Below, piece by piece: positions 6,263 to 7,323 of a DNA stretch of 7,323 nucleotides; the stretch's first letter is position 1; the number at the start of each line of letters is the position of its first letter. Origin of the DNA: Victivallaceae bacterium (GTDB lineage: Bacteria > Verrucomicrobiota > Lentisphaeria > Victivallales > Victivallaceae); assembly GCA_028717165.1 (NCBI GenBank), contig JAQUOK010000144.1, positions 1-7,323 on the forward strand. Reading direction: 5' to 3'. The position numbers and the translations under genes are program-made. The notes under the pieces are model-generated. The model made no database searches. It was not told where the DNA came from and worked only from the letters and a program-made list of their open reading frames with translations.

Positions 6263-7048
6263 ATGAATTTACTTTTTATAGGCGATATTGTCGGCAAGGG
6301 CGGCCGCAGAGCGGTTAAGGAAATGGCTCCGGAATTGAAACGGGAATTCAATTGTCAGTTCTGCATCGTTAACGGTGAGAATATGGCTTCCGGCGCCGGG
6401 CTTAACGCAAAATGCGTCTGGGATATCGGCAGTCATGCGGATGTTATCACTACCGGCGATCATCTCTGGGACCAGAAAAGCTTTGAACAGGAAATAAAAC
6501 AGCTGCCTCAAGTCCTGCGTCCGGCGAATTTCAGCAGCGCGCAGCCGGGGCGCGGCTGGAAGGTATTCCGCAATCCGGCCTGCGGGGAGATTGCGGTAGT
6601 GAATCTGCTGGGCAAGGTATTTATGCGGGAAAGCGCCTACTGCCCGTTTGAGACCGCCGAAAAGATACTTGGCGAGATTCCGCCTTCGGTAAAGAGCATC
6701 GTGGTTGATTTTCACGCTGAAGCCACCAGCGAAAAAATAGCGATGGGCTATTTCCTCGAAGGAAAAGTCACCGCGGTTTTAGGTACCCACAGCCATGTCC
6801 AGACTGCCGATGCGAAGATCCTTCCCGGCGGTACCGCTTACATTACCGATGTCGGAATGGCCGGAGCTGAACGCTCGGTTCTGGGGCGGGACCCGAAACC
6901 CGTCATTGAAAAATTCCGGTACGGCATTCCCCGCCGTTTTGAAGTAGTGGAAAACGGCATTCGTCTGGATGCAGTTGTCGTCTCGTACGATCCGCAAAGC
7001 GGTAAGGCCGCCGCCATAAAGAATATTTCAAGAATGGCCGCATTTTAG
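6263..7048 (+). CDS. ymdB: YmdB-type metallophosphoesterase (TIGR00282 family)
   Basis: YmdB proteins are dinuclear-metal phosphodiesterases; the B. subtilis enzyme hydrolyses 2',3'-cyclic nucleotides, interacts with RNase Y and affects biofilm and motility expression. ATG 6263 is chosen because GAGG (6254-6257) lies 5 bases upstream and gives 261 residues, the family size, beginning MNLLFIGDIVGKGGR as in homologues; the longer open frame back to 6140 adds 41 unrelated residues. Metal-site motifs are GDIVG (D8), NGENMASGAG (E39, N40), TTGDHLWD (D66, H67), VDFHAEATSEK (H151) and GTHSHVQTAD (H176, H178). The D66 position is Asn in the characterised B. subtilis and Deinococcus proteins (GNH), a ligand change worth noting. 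ITDVGMAGA (194-202) is also typical. It lies near rny, separated by the opposing kinase gene, and precedes nadC. Confidence 0.94.
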   Translation: MNLLFIGDIVGKGGRRAVKEMAPELKREFNCQFCIVNGENMASGAGLNAKCVWDIGSHADVITTGDHLWDQKSFEQEIKQLPQVLRPANFSSAQPGRGWKVFRNPACGEIAVVNLLGKVFMRESAYCPFETAEKILGEIPPSVKSIVVDFHAEATSEKIAMGYFLEGKVTAVLGTHSHVQTADAKILPGGTAYITDVGMAGAERSVLGRDPKPVIEKFRYGIPRRFEVVENGIRLDAVVVSYDPQSGKAAAIKNISRMAAF

Positions 7049-7090
7049 GATAAAAAAACTTATGTGAAATACGAATTTTGCAATAAAATC

Positions 7091-7146
7091 ACTTGCGATT
7101 TCCGAACGCAAAAAGCAAGTTGGTTTTGTTAATTGCGTTTCGCAAG
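7091..7146 (+). promoter_or_regulatory. Alternative hairpins in the ymdB-nadC spacer
   Basis: The 126-base spacer before nadC carries TTGCG or its complement CGCAA four times: 7093-7097, 7107-7111, 7133-7137 and 7141-7145. This permits ACTTGC (7091-7096) with GCAAGT (7115-7120), a small hairpin TTGCG-TTT-CGCAA (7133-7145), or a long-range CTTGCG (7092-7097) with CGCAAG (7141-7146). These pairings are mutually exclusive in part, as in leader attenuators, and end about 18 bases before the nadC ribosome binding site. No known riboswitch consensus is recognised; regulation is only inferred. Confidence 0.25.
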
Positions 7147-7174
7147 AGTCTGCAGGATAAAATAAGGAATATAT

Positions 7175-7323
7175 ATGAAGACTGATATAGATTTTGCCAG
7201 AGTCGATGTACTTATAGACCTGGCATTGACGGAAGATTTGTGCAAAAGCGGAGACGCCACCAGTAAAGCGGTGATCCCGGAAGAAACAAAAGCAGCGGCC
7301 GTTCTGCGCTGTAAAGAAGATCT
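7175..7323 (+). CDS. nadC: Nicotinate-nucleotide pyrophosphorylase (quinolinate phosphoribosyltransferase), N-terminal part
   Basis: NadC joins quinolinate and PRPP to give nicotinate mononucleotide, CO2 and pyrophosphate, the committed entry of de novo NAD synthesis into the pyridine nucleotide pool. Only 49 complete codons are in the window; the frame is open at the edge. The visible sequence includes LIDLALTEDLCKSGDATSKAVIP (residues 13-35), matching the family's N-terminal pattern of L-A-L-x-E-D-x(4)-GD-x-T-S, then AAAVLRCKED, which begins the first beta sheet of the N-terminal domain. AAGGA (7164-7168) sits 6 bases before the ATG, fixing the start. The catalytic barrel lies beyond the window. 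It follows ymdB on the same strand and may be co-transcribed. Confidence 0.88.
   Translation, partial: MKTDIDFARVDVLIDLALTEDLCKSGDATSKAVIPEETKAAAVLRCKED

Overview
The window reads as ordinary bacterial chromosome from an organism that uses RNase Y. Gene content suggests a member of the PVC group, perhaps Lentisphaerota or a relative. The hints are an abundant-type Gfo/Idh/MocA oxidoreductase, a soluble Ser/Thr kinase fused to a response-regulator domain, a 'GDHLWD' variant of YmdB, and a palindrome-rich intergenic repeat. This placement is inference; no rRNA or other decisive marker is present. Coding regions look richer in G+C than the strongly AT-rich gaps.

Layout, left to right. The 5' end of a Gfo/Idh/MocA-type dehydrogenase lies on the minus strand (1-301, truncated by the window edge). 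A 527-base divergent gap follows, with several palindromes and a direct repeat. Then comes a tight plus-strand cluster: rarA (829-2196), a 5-formyltetrahydrofolate cyclo-ligase gene (2180-2764, overlapping rarA by 17 bases) and rny for RNase Y (2779-4329, after a 14-base gap). The convergent gap 4330-4699 holds a roughly 190-base cassette of six perfect or near-perfect palindromes in mirror-image order. A minus-strand gene (4700-6055) encodes a receiver-like domain fused to a complete Ser/Thr protein kinase. After a divergent AT-rich gap, ymdB (6263-7048) and the first 49 codons of nadC (7175 onward, cut by the window edge) run on the plus strand.

How the genes relate. RNase Y and YmdB are functionally linked in Bacillus subtilis, where YmdB is a cyclic-nucleotide phosphodiesterase that interacts with RNase Y. 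Here the pair is kept close, but a kinase gene on the opposite strand sits between them. The rarA, cyclo-ligase and rny genes probably share a transcript. nadC (NAD synthesis) may be co-transcribed with ymdB through a 126-base spacer that can form alternative hairpins.

Most noteworthy points: the mirrored palindrome cassette at 4391-4580; the kinase whose receiver domain keeps the phosphoacceptor aspartate but appears to have lost the conserved Thr/Ser, Lys and part of the acidic pocket; a hairpin that would bury the rarA ribosome binding site; and a shared TTTGCAAGCA-plus-TTTGCA motif in two separate divergent promoter regions. I found no tRNA, rRNA, CRISPR array, phage gene or intact insertion sequence.
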